From positions 157,766 through 221,765 of the forward strand of contig DAORMJ010000001.1 of assembly GCA_035440445.1 (NCBI GenBank): 64,000 nucleotides of DNA, read 5' to 3'. The translations under genes were made by a program, and so were the position numbers. Shown here in pieces: positions 28,680 through 38,177 of this stretch; position 1 is the first letter of the stretch, and the number at the start of each line of letters is the position of its first letter. This DNA is from Ga0077548 sp035440445 (GTDB lineage: Bacteria > Pseudomonadota > Alphaproteobacteria > Rhizobiales > Xanthobacteraceae). A model generated the notes under the pieces. The model was not told where the DNA came from. It saw only the letters and a program-made list of their open reading frames with translations, and searched no databases.

Positions 28680-28694
28680 TTAACACGCTGTTAA
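28680..28694 (+). promoter_or_regulatory. Perfect CtrA consensus box TTAA-N7-TTAA
   Basis: TTAACACGCTGTTAA matches the full CtrA binding consensus and is also a GTTAAC-based inverted repeat. It lies 62 bp before the small gene at 28756, within the 103-bp gap, so it may control that gene and the lipoprotein gene after it. Confidence 0.55.
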
Positions 28695-28755
28695 CCCTAC
28701 CTGTCCGTTACTTGCACCTTGGGTATTCGCAGACGCAGGGCCCAAGGAGGCCGTG

Positions 28756-28956
28756 ATGGGTTTGTTGGTCAGATTTCCGCTGGAACGTGCGCGGGCCGTT
28801 CCGCCGGTGGCGAGGGCAGGCGAGAGTGCAGCGATTGTCGTGCTCCCGGTCGTCCGCATCGAACGCGCGAGCGGCAAGGCTTCTAAGAAGTCTCAGCCCA
28901 AGACCCGCACGCGCAGCGGTACGCGACCGCGCCGGCGCACCAAGCAGCCGGCGTGA
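28756..28956 (+). CDS. Small basic protein of unknown function
   Basis: A 66-aa protein with an excellent RBS (AAGGAGG, 5 nt before ATG). The first half is hydrophobic/mixed and contains SAAIVVLPVVRIER; the second half is Lys/Arg-rich (KSQPKTRTRSGTRPRRRTKQ). No family is recognised. It precedes the lipoprotein gene by 1 bp and follows a CtrA box. Confidence 0.6.
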   Translation: MGLLVRFPLERARAVPPVARAGESAAIVVLPVVRIERASGKASKKSQPKTRTRSGTRPRRRTKQPA

Positions 28957-28957
28957 A

Positions 28958-29743
28958 GTGCTGGCGAGATCGCCGATAAGATTGACTGTCGCGCTCCTTT
29001 CGGCAGCGCTCCTGAGCGCCTGCGCGCGGGTAGGCGATTTCGACCGTCCCAATCCTTCCTATTTTCACGATGAGATGCTCCCGGTTGTCGGAGCCTATGC
29101 GGCGCAGCGGCGCGGCGAGCCGGTGTCCAACGCGCCGATGACCGATGACGAGCGCACGCTGCGCGATCTCGCCTATGCGCTCATCGCACCGCCGATCACG
29201 AGACAGAAGTGGCTCGTCACGCTTGCGGACCTGCATCAGTCCCGCGTGCTGCCCAACAGCAATCCGCCATTCTCCGTCGAGAGCTATGCCAGTTCGCTGA
29301 TCGACGTACCGTATCGCTCGGCGACCGCGCGCTATTCGCGGCTGATCGACGACATTCGCGCCGACAGCGTTCGCGTGACGCCCTTCTTCACGGTTGCGCA
29401 GCGCGTCGTCGATATGGATACCGTGCGCGAAAAAGGGCTTGCCGGCATCGGACGCATCACCGCGCAGGAGCGTGAGATCGCGATGGCGCGGGTGGCCGAG
29501 AACCGCATGCTGATCGGCTGGGTTTATCGCAGGCTGGGCGAGCGCGTGCAGGGCTATCGTTTCGCGCTCGAGCGGCTGCTGATCAAGACACCCGCACCGG
29601 CTGCGGTCGATGCCGAACGGGCGCTGCGCGCCTACGAAGAGCGGCTCGCCAGAATTCCGGTGATGAGCGCTCCGGCGTTTCAGGCTGACCGCCCGCAATA
29701 TCCGAATCTGCAGGCGGACGGCCCGCAATACTTCAAACGCTAG
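28958..29743 (+). CDS. Predicted lipoprotein of unknown function
   Basis: A 261-aa protein beginning at GTG with a signal peptide ending in a lipobox (LLSACARVG), so a Cys-anchored lipoprotein is likely. The mature part is helical and charged (TDDERTLRDLAYALIAPP, AQEREIAMARVAENRMLIGW) without a recognised domain. The GTG lies one base past the previous stop codon. The final residues contain two similar QADxPQY units. Confidence 0.65.
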   Translation: MLARSPIRLTVALLSAALLSACARVGDFDRPNPSYFHDEMLPVVGAYAAQRRGEPVSNAPMTDDERTLRDLAYALIAPPITRQKWLVTLADLHQSRVLPNSNPPFSVESYASSLIDVPYRSATARYSRLIDDIRADSVRVTPFFTVAQRVVDMDTVREKGLAGIGRITAQEREIAMARVAENRMLIGWVYRRLGERVQGYRFALERLLIKTPAPAAVDAERALRAYEERLARIPVMSAPAFQADRPQYPNLQADGPQYFKR

Positions 29744-29841
29744 CGCGTTCCCTGACGCCGGCTTCGACTCGATAACAAGGAAAGCTCCTTTCGATGAGAG
29801 TTGCGGCGCGGCGATAGCGCGCGCCGCCGGATCTGTTTCGA

Positions 29842-30762
29842 TCAGGCTTTCAGGTGTTTCTTGAAAAACGGTCCGAGCACGCTGATGGCCTCGGCAATTT
29901 CCTTCTCGCCGTCGTAGAGTTGCATGTGGTTGGAGCCCTTCACGACGTGCATGGCCTTGTCCTTGCTCGCGGCGCGCTTCAAGAGATCGTCGCTCATCCA
30001 TTTGCTGCCCGCCTCGCTGCCCGCAACGATTTGGAGTGGCTGAGTCAAGAATGCTTCGGCCTTGTTGTAGGCGTCATAAGGAATGATCTGATCGAGGCTG
30101 CGTGCGGTCATGTAGCCGGGCGCAGTCGGGTATTCCGCGCGAGGCGTGTGATAGTACTCCCAGGCCTGACGCAGCTCTTCGTTCGGAGCATCTTTTTCGT
30201 TGAGCGGCGCCAGGGGGAAGCGCGCCGGTTCGCCACCTTTGGCATCCGCTGTGCGGGCGTCGGAGCCCATCTTGATCAGCGGCTCGGCGTCGGCATCTTT
30301 GATGTTGTTGTCCCAGCCGTTGCGGAACATCTGGCCGATATTGACGGCGCTGACGGTGCCCACGGCCTTGATGCGCGGATCGTTGATCGCGGCGTTGGCG
30401 GTGTAGCCCGCCCCGGCGCAAATACCCATCGCGCCGATCTTGCCGGCATCGACGTAGGACAATGTGGTGAGATGGTCGAGAACGGCGCTGACATCTTCGG
30501 TGCGCACGGACGGGTTCTCTGTCTGGCGCGGCATGCCGCCGCTTTCGCCCTGATAAGATGCGTCATAGGCGATCGTGACGAAGCCATGCTCTGCGAGCTT
30601 CTTCGAGTAGGTGCCTGCGGTCTGCTCCTTCACGCCGCCGCCGGGATGGGAGACGATCACCGCCGGATAGGATTTTGATTGATCGAAGTCCTTGGGAAAG
30701 TTGATCACCGCCGACATGTCGATCGCAGGATTGTTCGTGTTCTTGAACGTGATCTTGCCCAT
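29842..30762 (-). CDS. Alpha/beta hydrolase with a cysteine nucleophile elbow (DLH/YcjY-like)
   Basis: A 306-aa hydrolase. The elbow reads GICAGAGY, so Cys takes the place of the usual Ser, as in dienelactone hydrolase. An oxyanion region VIVSHPGGGVKEQT and a late His in VKGSNHMQLYD are visible. The substrate is unknown. It is divergent from a LysR regulator 147 bp away, which probably controls it. Confidence 0.8.
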   Translation of the reverse strand: MGKITFKNTNNPAIDMSAVINFPKDFDQSKSYPAVIVSHPGGGVKEQTAGTYSKKLAEHGFVTIAYDASYQGESGGMPRQTENPSVRTEDVSAVLDHLTTLSYVDAGKIGAMGICAGAGYTANAAINDPRIKAVGTVSAVNIGQMFRNGWDNNIKDADAEPLIKMGSDARTADAKGGEPARFPLAPLNEKDAPNEELRQAWEYYHTPRAEYPTAPGYMTARSLDQIIPYDAYNKAEAFLTQPLQIVAGSEAGSKWMSDDLLKRAASKDKAMHVVKGSNHMQLYDGEKEIAEAISVLGPFFKKHLKA

Positions 30763-30909
30763 AGCGAAGTTCCTCTCTGTTCGATGTTTACCGACCTGTT
30801 CCTGTGCGCGGTGGCGCTATTCGGCCCGTCTTGAAAGCAAAGATAGGCAGACGATTGTTCCGGATAAACGTCCTAGACATTGCATCAGTGTTTAGTAATA
30901 CTTGACAGT

Positions 30910-31848
30910 ATGATCCCCGGCCCTTCGCAGCTTCCCTCGATGGCGTGGTTCGTCCACGTCGCGCGCCGCCGCAGCTTCACGCAAGCCGCGACGGAGATGG
31001 GGGTGACACGAGCGGCGCTGTCGCAACATGTGAAGGCGCTCGAACAGCAGTTGAACGTGCGGCTCCTGCATCGCACGACGCGCGACATGTCATTGACCGA
31101 GGAAGGTCAGCGTCTGTTCGACGTTTTGCAACCGGCATTTGCCAACATCGAAAGCGCAGTCAGGGGATTGCGGGAAGCGGGTGCCCAGCCATCGGGCGTG
31201 ATCCGTCTCTCCGTATCGCGCGTCGCCGCGCGTTCACTGATCGAGCCGCACCTCGCGGAGTTTCTTTCGCGCAATCCAAAACTCGGACTGGAACTGGTGA
31301 CCGATGACGGCTTTTCCAACATCGTCGCCGACGGTCTCGATGCCGGCATCCGATTAGGCGAGAGTCTCGACGACCAGATGATCGCGGTGCCGATCACGCC
31401 GCCGCTCGAGATGGCGATCGTCGGCTCGCCTGCCTATTTCAAGCGCCATGGCATTCCCAAGACGCCGCATGAACTGAAACATCACAACTGTCTGGCCTAT
31501 CGTTTCACCACAAGCGGCGCGATCGACCGCTGGTCGTTCGACGCGCCCGGCAGGCAAACGCAGACCATCGTCTATGACCCGAAAGGGAACGCGGTCTTCA
31601 ACGACGACGAGAGCATGTTGCGCGCTGCATTGCATGGCGTCGGCCTCGTTCAGCACATCGATCTTTGTGTGCGTCAGTATCTTCGGGAGAGGACGCTGGT
31701 TCGCGTGTTGCTGGAGTGGGCGAGGCCGCGTTCCGCCTTCTTTATATACGTGCCGTCGCGTGCGCACATGCCTGCGAAGACCCGCGCGCTGGTGGACTTT
31801 CTTGTCGAGCAGCGCAAAGAGCTCGCGCGGGAAGTGCGTCGCGGCTGA
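30910..31848 (+). CDS. LysR family transcriptional regulator
   Basis: A 312-aa regulator. Residues 8-65 form the winged HTH (FVHVARRRSFTQAATEMGVT, RAALSQHVKALEQQL) and the rest the two-lobed effector-binding domain. Chosen start is ATG at MIPGPSQLP rather than the upstream TTG. It is divergent from the alpha/beta hydrolase gene; the shared 147-bp gap would hold the LysR T-N11-A site, but I could not fix one with certainty. Confidence 0.9.
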   Translation: MIPGPSQLPSMAWFVHVARRRSFTQAATEMGVTRAALSQHVKALEQQLNVRLLHRTTRDMSLTEEGQRLFDVLQPAFANIESAVRGLREAGAQPSGVIRLSVSRVAARSLIEPHLAEFLSRNPKLGLELVTDDGFSNIVADGLDAGIRLGESLDDQMIAVPITPPLEMAIVGSPAYFKRHGIPKTPHELKHHNCLAYRFTTSGAIDRWSFDAPGRQTQTIVYDPKGNAVFNDDESMLRAALHGVGLVQHIDLCVRQYLRERTLVRVLLEWARPRSAFFIYVPSRAHMPAKTRALVDFLVEQRKELAREVRRG

Positions 31849-31858
31849 TGCAGGCGAT

Positions 31859-33118
31859 CTAGGATAGCGCGCTGGCCAGACGCGTGACCGGCTTTGCGAC
31901 AACGAGTTGCCTGAGGTCGCTTCCCATCGGGTCCTGAAACACCTTCAGGTCGAATTCCGGCAAGAGCGCCAGCAGGTGGTCGAACATGTCGGACTGGATG
32001 CTTTCGTAGTCGTTCCATGCCGTGGTCGTCGTGAAGCAGTAAATCTCGATCGGAAGTCCTTCGCGGCCCGGCTGCAACTGCCGCACGATCCGCGTCATGT
32101 GCTGGTGGATCTGCGGGTGATTGCGCAGATAGGCATCCACATAGGCCCGGAACGTTCCCACGTTGGTCAGCCGCCGCATGTTCGCCGGCGTCTGCGCCCA
32201 GCCGCCGAGTTCGGCATTCCACTTTTTCAGGTCGTCTTCCTTGCGCTGCAGATAAGGCTCCAGGTAGCGAAACTTGCGCAGGGTCTCGATTTCTTCGGCG
32301 GTGAGGAAACGGATGCTCGCTTGATCGAGATAGATCGAGCGCTTGATGCGACGGCCGCCCGATTCAGACATGCCGCGCCAGTTCTTGAAGGACTCCGTGA
32401 CCAGTTTGCGAATGGGAATGTTGCTGATGGTCTTGTCCCAGTTCTGCACGCGAACCGTATAGAGCGATATTTCCGTCACATCGCCGTCCGCATTCAGGGC
32501 CGGCATTTCGATCCAGTCGCCGACGCGAACCATGTCGGTGGACGAAATCTGCACGCCGGCGACGAGCGAGAGCAGGGTGTCCTGAAAAACCAGAATGAGC
32601 ACGGCCGCCATCGCTCCGAGGCCCGAGAGCAGGATCAGCGGAGAACGATCAATCAGCGTCGCGATCATGAGAATGGTCGCGATCGCGTAGATGCCGATCT
32701 TCAGGATTTGCACATAGCCTTTGATGGGCTTCAGGTCGGACTTGGGACGCCGGCGATAAATCGCCTCGCCGATATCGAGCGCCGCGGCGATCGCCATCGC
32801 GATCGTGAGAATGACGAAGGCGTTGGCGACGTTCTTGACCACGGTGGCCACCGCGATCGGCAGGTGCGGCACGAGCGGGATGCCGCTCGAAATCACGATG
32901 GCCGGAACGATATTGGCGAGACGTTCGATTACGTTTTGCGCGCGGATTTCGCGGTCGCGCCCGAGCGGAGTTCTGCTCAGCAGGTGATCGATGGCGCGCA
33001 GCAGAATTCGTTTGACGATGAAGTTTGCCAGATAGGCGACAAGCAACAGAATAAAAATCGCGCCAATGGATTCGAGGGCTGGATACTGGCTCGTGAATTC
33101 ATATGCTTTATCAAGCAA
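31859..33118 (-). CDS. MscS family mechanosensitive ion channel
   Basis: About 419 aa with five hydrophobic segments, then the conserved pore and beta domain (SGLGAMAAVLILVFQDTLLS, RVGDWIEMP, NWDKTISNIPIRKL) and a long cytoplasmic C-terminus like the YbdG subgroup. Such channels release osmolytes at hypo-osmotic shock. The start is uncertain: I take TTG at 33118, preceded by AAAGGA, because the upstream part to ATG 33235 looks non-coding. Confidence 0.8.
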   Translation of the reverse strand: MLDKAYEFTSQYPALESIGAIFILLLVAYLANFIVKRILLRAIDHLLSRTPLGRDREIRAQNVIERLANIVPAIVISSGIPLVPHLPIAVATVVKNVANAFVILTIAMAIAAALDIGEAIYRRRPKSDLKPIKGYVQILKIGIYAIATILMIATLIDRSPLILLSGLGAMAAVLILVFQDTLLSLVAGVQISSTDMVRVGDWIEMPALNADGDVTEISLYTVRVQNWDKTISNIPIRKLVTESFKNWRGMSESGGRRIKRSIYLDQASIRFLTAEEIETLRKFRYLEPYLQRKEDDLKKWNAELGGWAQTPANMRRLTNVGTFRAYVDAYLRNHPQIHQHMTRIVRQLQPGREGLPIEIYCFTTTTAWNDYESIQSDMFDHLLALLPEFDLKVFQDPMGSDLRQLVVAKPVTRLASALS

Positions 33119-33307
33119 CCTGCATGGTCCTTTCGTAACGATGTGTTCTGCGACGGAATTTTGAAGCCACTGCAATACAAGAATATGCCATGCAGATAAA
33201 CCCTGCGGATGCCGCAACGCATCGCGCGAGTGCATTTCTCAAGTCAGCGTTTGGGATGGAACATTTCGTGGCGTGCGCGATGACGAAATTCACACGCGCT
33301 GGTCGCG

Positions 33308-33859
33308 CTAGCGCGCGTTGAACGGCCCGCATTTTGCATTCGCAAGCCGGGAACGCAGCAACGGTCGTGCACCTTCTTCGCGCACGAAAGCGCGGATGAA
33401 TATGATTCCCATCATCGACGGCGACTCCACGATGAGCCGGTCCGCCGCAGTAATCTCGCTGTTGCTCGGCAGGAGCGCGCGTTGCTGCGGCGTCATCAGT
33501 TGCAATTCGATCGCGCCGCGGCCTGCGGCACGATCGTTCAGCGAATAAAACACGCGGCCCTGCCGCGTATAGAACGCGAGGGAAGTCATGTCGGGCGTTG
33601 CAGGCACGCTGAAAGCGAGCGGCCCGCGCGACAGATCATAAACGCAGGCAGCATAAACGAACGCCGGATCGAGCCGCGGCAACAGCTGTTCGAACGGCGT
33701 CGGTTCGGGAATCTGGACGATCTCGTTGGTCTTCCCGAAACGCGAAAGCCTGGCATAGGCATCGTTCTGCGCGAGTTGCGGCATCGCGAAGATGGAGAGG
33801 ATATGAACGATGCCGCCGAGAACGAGGCCCGCGGCGAGCGGGAGCAGAATCCGTCTCAT
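33308..33859 (-). CDS. DUF1254 domain-containing protein
   Basis: A 183-aa protein with an N-terminal hydrophobic anchor (ILLPLAAGLVLGGIVHILSI) and the DUF1254 block (PAFVYAACVYDLSRGPLAFS, FYTRQGRVFYSLNDRAAGRG). Chosen start is the second ATG, with GGAG 8 nt upstream; it overlaps the stop of the DUF1214 gene (ATGA). The two genes are paired as usual in alphaproteobacteria. Role unknown. Confidence 0.8.
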   Translation of the reverse strand: MRRILLPLAAGLVLGGIVHILSIFAMPQLAQNDAYARLSRFGKTNEIVQIPEPTPFEQLLPRLDPAFVYAACVYDLSRGPLAFSVPATPDMTSLAFYTRQGRVFYSLNDRAAGRGAIELQLMTPQQRALLPSNSEITAADRLIVESPSMMGIIFIRAFVREEGARPLLRSRLANAKCGPFNAR

Positions 33860-34425
33860 GGACATTGCTCCTGCGTGACCCGCGGCATCTCCGCCGCTTC
33901 GCTGCGCGCGACGCCGGTCGGCATGTCGTAAAGACGGAAGATCGCGATGATCCGCTCGCTCTCTGCAGTCGGCAGCCAGTTGCCGCTGCTGGCGCGTGGC
34001 GACAGCCGGATGTCGACGCTGCCATCGGCGTCGTAGGTCACCTCGGTGCTGGTGAAGCCGTAACGCGATGCCGGGTTTTCGATAAGGCGTCCGCGGCCGT
34101 CATAGATCGTGAGCGTCCAGAACCGGGCAGGGAGGAGCCTGCCTTTGACCCGGATCACGCAGCGCCCGTCGAGGGCCTGTCTCTGTTCGTCGGTGGTGGC
34201 GATGAAGGCGACGCCTTCGGAGAGGCCGATCGGCAGCTCTCCCGAGCGCGCAAAGCTCGCGCGCGCATAGGGGTCGGCATCCGGCGTCCCACTTCGCGGC
34301 CACGACCGCCAGACGCCGATATCCAGTGCGCTGAAGCCGTTGTCTCTGGCCGACATATGCCATGTCAGCGCGAGCCCGGTTGCGGCTCCGACGATCAGGG
34401 CGAGGATGAACGAAAGCGTGCGCAA
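33856..34425 (-). CDS. DUF1214 domain-containing protein
   Basis: A 189-aa protein with a signal or anchor helix (LSFILALIVGAATGLALTWH), then the DUF1214 fold (RVKGRLLPARFWTLTIYDGR, PRASSGNWLPT). DUF1214/DUF1254 are small envelope domains found together; function is not known. Upstream member of the coupled pair. Confidence 0.82.
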   Translation of the reverse strand: MRTLSFILALIVGAATGLALTWHMSARDNGFSALDIGVWRSWPRSGTPDADPYARASFARSGELPIGLSEGVAFIATTDEQRQALDGRCVIRVKGRLLPARFWTLTIYDGRGRLIENPASRYGFTSTEVTYDADGSVDIRLSPRASSGNWLPTAESERIIAIFRLYDMPTGVARSEAAEMPRVTQEQCP

Positions 34426-34498
34426 ACGTCAGGCACCGGAATCGAGAAGTTTTGAGGATGCAGCCAATGCCACGGAGCCAGCCGCCACTCCAGCGGTT

Positions 34499-36700
34499 TT
34501 ACCGCGTGGTCTGCACGGTCGCCGTTTGCCCGTTGTTCTGCGGCAATGAGGCGTTTCCGGCGGCGTCGCGGAACGTCCGCTCCAGCTTGAGCAACTGGTC
34601 GATCGCCCGCGGCGGCAGCGTGGCCGGGCGGGTGATCACGGGGCTTTGCTGGTTTTGCGCGACCGGCGGAACGTCGCGTTTGGGAGCCGCGCGGTTCACG
34701 CCCGGCATGGGATTGAGCTTCACGCCCTGGTGGGCGACCTCCATCACCTTGTGCCAGGTCATCGCGGGCAGCGAGCCGCCGGTCATGCGGCGCAAGGGTT
34801 GGTAATCGTCATTGCCATACCACACCGCCGCGACGAAGTTGCCGGTAAAGCCGATAAACCAGGCATCGCGATAGGCATTGGTTGTCCCCGTCTTTCCCCC
34901 CGATAGGATTCCATTCAATATCGCCCTCCTCGCCGTGCCGTTCTCGACGACGTTCACGAGGATTGGATTGATCTCATTTATCACGGAGACGGGGAGAAGT
35001 TGTTCTGCGCGCGTGAGATCAGTCGTGTCTCTCCATATCAACTCTCCCGTATGCGAGCGGATTTCCAACGCTGCATGACCACGCACATACTTTCCGTTCG
35101 ACGCAAAGGTGGCATAGGCCTGCGTCATGTCGAAGACGGTAACCTCGGCAGCACCAAGTGGCAGAGGCGCGGAAATACGAAGCTCGGTAGTCAAGCCCAT
35201 CTTGCGTGCGAGATCGACGATCTTGTTTCGTCCGACGACACCCGCGATGCGCACCGCAGGAGTATTCAATGAAAGCGTAAGCGCTTGGGAAATGGGCATG
35301 TTGCCGAAGTAGGAGCGCGAATAGTTCTGCGGGCACCAGGAGCCGAGACAGAGCGGGCCGTCGAGCACCATGGTCTTGCCGGTCATGCCGTTCAGGAAGG
35401 CGGTGGCATAGACGAAAGGCTTGAAAGACGAGCCCGGCTGCCGCAGCGCGTCGGTCGCGCGGTTGAACTGGCTTTCGCCATAGTCGCGCCCGCCGACCAT
35501 GGCGCGCAGCGCGCCGTTGACTTCCATGACCACGATCGCGGCCTGGTTCGCGTTATAGTCGCGGCCGAACTGGCGCAGCGAAGACTCAATCGCGTCATCC
35601 GCGGTCTTCTGGATCGCCGGATCGAACGCAGTACGCACCACGAAGACGCGCTCGATCACGCTCGGCGGCAGTTTCGCCGCGATCTGCTGCACTTCGCGGA
35701 AGGCGTAATCGAGATAATAGTTCGGCGTCTGCTCCTCGCGCCTGTCCACCGCGCGCGCGGGATTGCGCCGCGCGCCGAACACCTGACCTTCGGTCATGAA
35801 ACCGGCTTCGACCAGATTGTCGAGCACGGTAGAGGCGCGCGCACGCGCAGCCGGCAGGTTCACATGCGGCGCATAGCGCGTCGGCGCCTTGAAGAGCCCC
35901 GCGAGCATCGCGGCTTCCGAAAGGCTGACGTCGCGCGCCGACTTCGCGAAGTAGAACTGCGAAGCCGCATCGACCCCGTAGGAGCCGCCGCCGAGATACG
36001 CGCGGTCGAGATAAAGTTTAAGGATTTCGTTCTTCTTCAGCCGCGACTCGAGCCAGATCGCAAGGAAGGCTTCCTTCACCTTGCGCTCGATGGTGCGCTC
36101 GTTCGAGAGAAAGAGGTTCTTCGCAAGCTGCTGCGTGATCGAGGAGCCGCCCTGCAGCACGCCGCCGGCGCGCACGTTGGTGGTGAGCGCGCGCAGCGTT
36201 CCCGCGAGATCGATCCCGAAGTGTTCGTAGAAGCGCCGGTCCTCGGTAGCGAGCACAGCCTTGATCAGATGATCCGGCATTTCTTCGAGCGGCACGGAGT
36301 CGTTATGGCGGATCCCGCGCTCGCCGATGCGGTTGCCGTAGCGGTCGAGGAAAGTAACCGCGAGCTCGCTGCGCTTGAGCCAGTCTTCGTCGGTGGTCTC
36401 GTTGAAGGCGGGGATCGCAAGCGCCAGCATCAAGACCGCGCCGCAGGTGCCGAGCGTCGCGGCCTCCGAAAGCCCCTCGACCGCGACGCGGCGGAAGCCC
36501 GAGACATGGAAGCGGTCCATGAAGGTCGAGTAGTCGTCCCAGATTCCGCGGAGCCACGCCCAGAACGCGTAGAGTGCCGCGTTCAGCCGCGCGTCGAGAT
36601 CGAGGAAGAACTGCCGCACCGGCCCGAGCCCGCCGCGCGAGGGCGGCGCGTCTTTCTTCGGACCTTTGCCGAACGGGGGCGGGGTGGACGAATCGGCCAC
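34499..36700 (-). CDS. Class A penicillin-binding protein (PBP1A family)
   Basis: A 733-aa bifunctional peptidoglycan synthase. One membrane helix near residue 85-98, a GT51 transglycosylase domain (Glu153 in EDRRFYEHFG, GGSSITQQLAKN), then a transpeptidase domain with SxxK at Ser424-Lys427 (PGSSFKPF), SLN at 477-479 and the SGGKTGTT motif. The C-terminal tail is Pro/Gln-rich. It acts at the periplasmic face of the membrane. Monocistronic. Confidence 0.93.
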   Translation of the reverse strand: MADSSTPPPFGKGPKKDAPPSRGGLGPVRQFFLDLDARLNAALYAFWAWLRGIWDDYSTFMDRFHVSGFRRVAVEGLSEAATLGTCGAVLMLALAIPAFNETTDEDWLKRSELAVTFLDRYGNRIGERGIRHNDSVPLEEMPDHLIKAVLATEDRRFYEHFGIDLAGTLRALTTNVRAGGVLQGGSSITQQLAKNLFLSNERTIERKVKEAFLAIWLESRLKKNEILKLYLDRAYLGGGSYGVDAASQFYFAKSARDVSLSEAAMLAGLFKAPTRYAPHVNLPAARARASTVLDNLVEAGFMTEGQVFGARRNPARAVDRREEQTPNYYLDYAFREVQQIAAKLPPSVIERVFVVRTAFDPAIQKTADDAIESSLRQFGRDYNANQAAIVVMEVNGALRAMVGGRDYGESQFNRATDALRQPGSSFKPFVYATAFLNGMTGKTMVLDGPLCLGSWCPQNYSRSYFGNMPISQALTLSLNTPAVRIAGVVGRNKIVDLARKMGLTTELRISAPLPLGAAEVTVFDMTQAYATFASNGKYVRGHAALEIRSHTGELIWRDTTDLTRAEQLLPVSVINEINPILVNVVENGTARRAILNGILSGGKTGTTNAYRDAWFIGFTGNFVAAVWYGNDDYQPLRRMTGGSLPAMTWHKVMEVAHQGVKLNPMPGVNRAAPKRDVPPVAQNQQSPVITRPATLPPRAIDQLLKLERTFRDAAGNASLPQNNGQTATVQTTR

Positions 36701-36949
36701 GGGGCAGAAACTCGCGGAAAATAAAAGGGTCTCGGGAAGCCCGGGGATTATAGCAAAGCCGACGGTAATGGGCGACTGCGGACGCCGGGGGCGGTTAACG
36801 CGGGGCGGCGCAAGGGCTTGCGATTACCCATTGAGGAATGTTTTCGTTATATCGTGCTTCACATACCCACGGCTGGGTTATGCAACTGGCGACTCGCACG
36901 CTGTTGTGTCAGGTTTCGTCACTTTTGAGATGAAAATGGCTGTAAAACA

Positions 36950-37984
36950 ATGGCTTACGATAAGCCTTCCAGTTCTGCCAATCAGATCGATAAGGCTGGA
37001 AAGCGGTTTTTCAACACTGGTCTGACTATCGACGAACGAGCGGAGGCTATCAACGCCATTTGGAGTTGGCGCACTGCTCACAGTTACCCCCTCAACGCGT
37101 TGCATATGACGCTGCGCAATCGAGCTCTCAAAGTGGAGCGGACGGGTCTTACAGCTCAGCGGCTGAAACGCCTCCCATCCATTCTCAGGAAGCTGGGCCG
37201 CCAAACAACTATGCAGATGTCCCAGATGCAGGACATCGGAGGCTGCCGCGCCGTCGTTTCCACGATGCCGCGCTTGGAGGCTCTGCGCTTTGTTTATCGA
37301 TCAAGTCCGCTTAGGCATGACTTGACTAGAGTCCGCGACTACATCGCTGAGCCTAAAGACGATGGGTACCGCAGCGTTCATTATATGTATCGGTTCTCTG
37401 GCAAAGCGACTTCTTTGCCGTGGGATAAATTACGGATCGAAGTACAGATGCGCACTAAGCTGCAACACGCATGGGCCACATGCGTCGAAACAGTAGATGC
37501 ATTCACAAGCGAAGATCTGAAATTTGGTAAGGGTACCTCTAAGTGGAGACGTTTCTTTCGGCTCGTTGGGTCAGTGCATGCCGGTCTAGAGAGGACAGCT
37601 ATCGTTCCCGGCGCTCCGGCCAATCCAGCGACCTTGTGGCGCGAGGTTCGTGAACTGGAAAATGAGCTTCAGGTGATCCGTCGGCTGCGCTCTTACGCAC
37701 AACTGACCTCACACATTACGGGGCAGCGCGGCGCTCTTAAGGAGTGGTTCTTGATCCAGATGCTTCCGGCCGAGGGACGAGTGCTTGTCCGTGGGTTTGA
37801 GAGGCAGCACGTTAAGCAGGCGCAACAGCTATTTGCTGAATCAGAGAAGCAGTTTCAGGGGACCAAAAATCAGGCGGTGCTGGTCGCGGCAAGTTCCGTT
37901 AACGAACTTAAAAAGGCCTATCCCAACTATTTCGCCGACACAGATCACTTCACTTCAGTTTTGACTAAATACTTGAACTATTAG
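36950..37984 (+). CDS. Orphan RelA/SpoT-domain nucleotide pyrophosphotransferase-like protein
   Basis: A 344-aa protein with the synthetase-fold motifs MQDIGGCRAVV, RDYIAEPKDDGYRSVHY and EVQMRTKLQHAWAT, but no HD hydrolase, TGS or ACT domain. It therefore resembles small alarmone synthetases and the toxic or antiphage SAS proteins rather than Rel itself. The C-terminal 130 residues are helical with no recognised domain. Codon use is less GC-rich than the flanking genes, which points to transfer. No clear antitoxin ORF is adjacent. Function (ppGpp synthesis, tRNA pyrophosphorylation) cannot be decided here. Confidence 0.75.
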   Translation: MAYDKPSSSANQIDKAGKRFFNTGLTIDERAEAINAIWSWRTAHSYPLNALHMTLRNRALKVERTGLTAQRLKRLPSILRKLGRQTTMQMSQMQDIGGCRAVVSTMPRLEALRFVYRSSPLRHDLTRVRDYIAEPKDDGYRSVHYMYRFSGKATSLPWDKLRIEVQMRTKLQHAWATCVETVDAFTSEDLKFGKGTSKWRRFFRLVGSVHAGLERTAIVPGAPANPATLWREVRELENELQVIRRLRSYAQLTSHITGQRGALKEWFLIQMLPAEGRVLVRGFERQHVKQAQQLFAESEKQFQGTKNQAVLVAASSVNELKKAYPNYFADTDHFTSVLTKYLNY

Positions 37985-38135
37985 AATGCTTTACAAGGGC
38001 AGTTTCGGCGAACGCTCGCTCGAGCACTTCCCTGCCTCGCCGGAATCCAGCGTCCGAGCTTCTTTAACCGATCGGACTCGCGATCGACGTTCTCGCGAAC
38101 GTACGGGATGACACTGGGGATCTTCGACAGCTTGC

Positions 38136-38177
38136 AACTACCCATTTTGGGGATTATTCTCCCCAAAATGGGTAGTT
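38136..38177. promoter_or_regulatory. Perfect 17-bp inverted repeat over the MNT start codon (candidate operator)
   Basis: Arms AACTACCCATTTTGGGG (38136-38152) and its exact complement (38161-38177) are separated by 8 nt. Each arm is itself a small dyad, CCCA-TTT-TGGG. The right arm contains the ATG (38168) of the HTH-nucleotidyltransferase gene, so binding would block both transcription and translation. A likely autoregulatory site. Confidence 0.6.
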
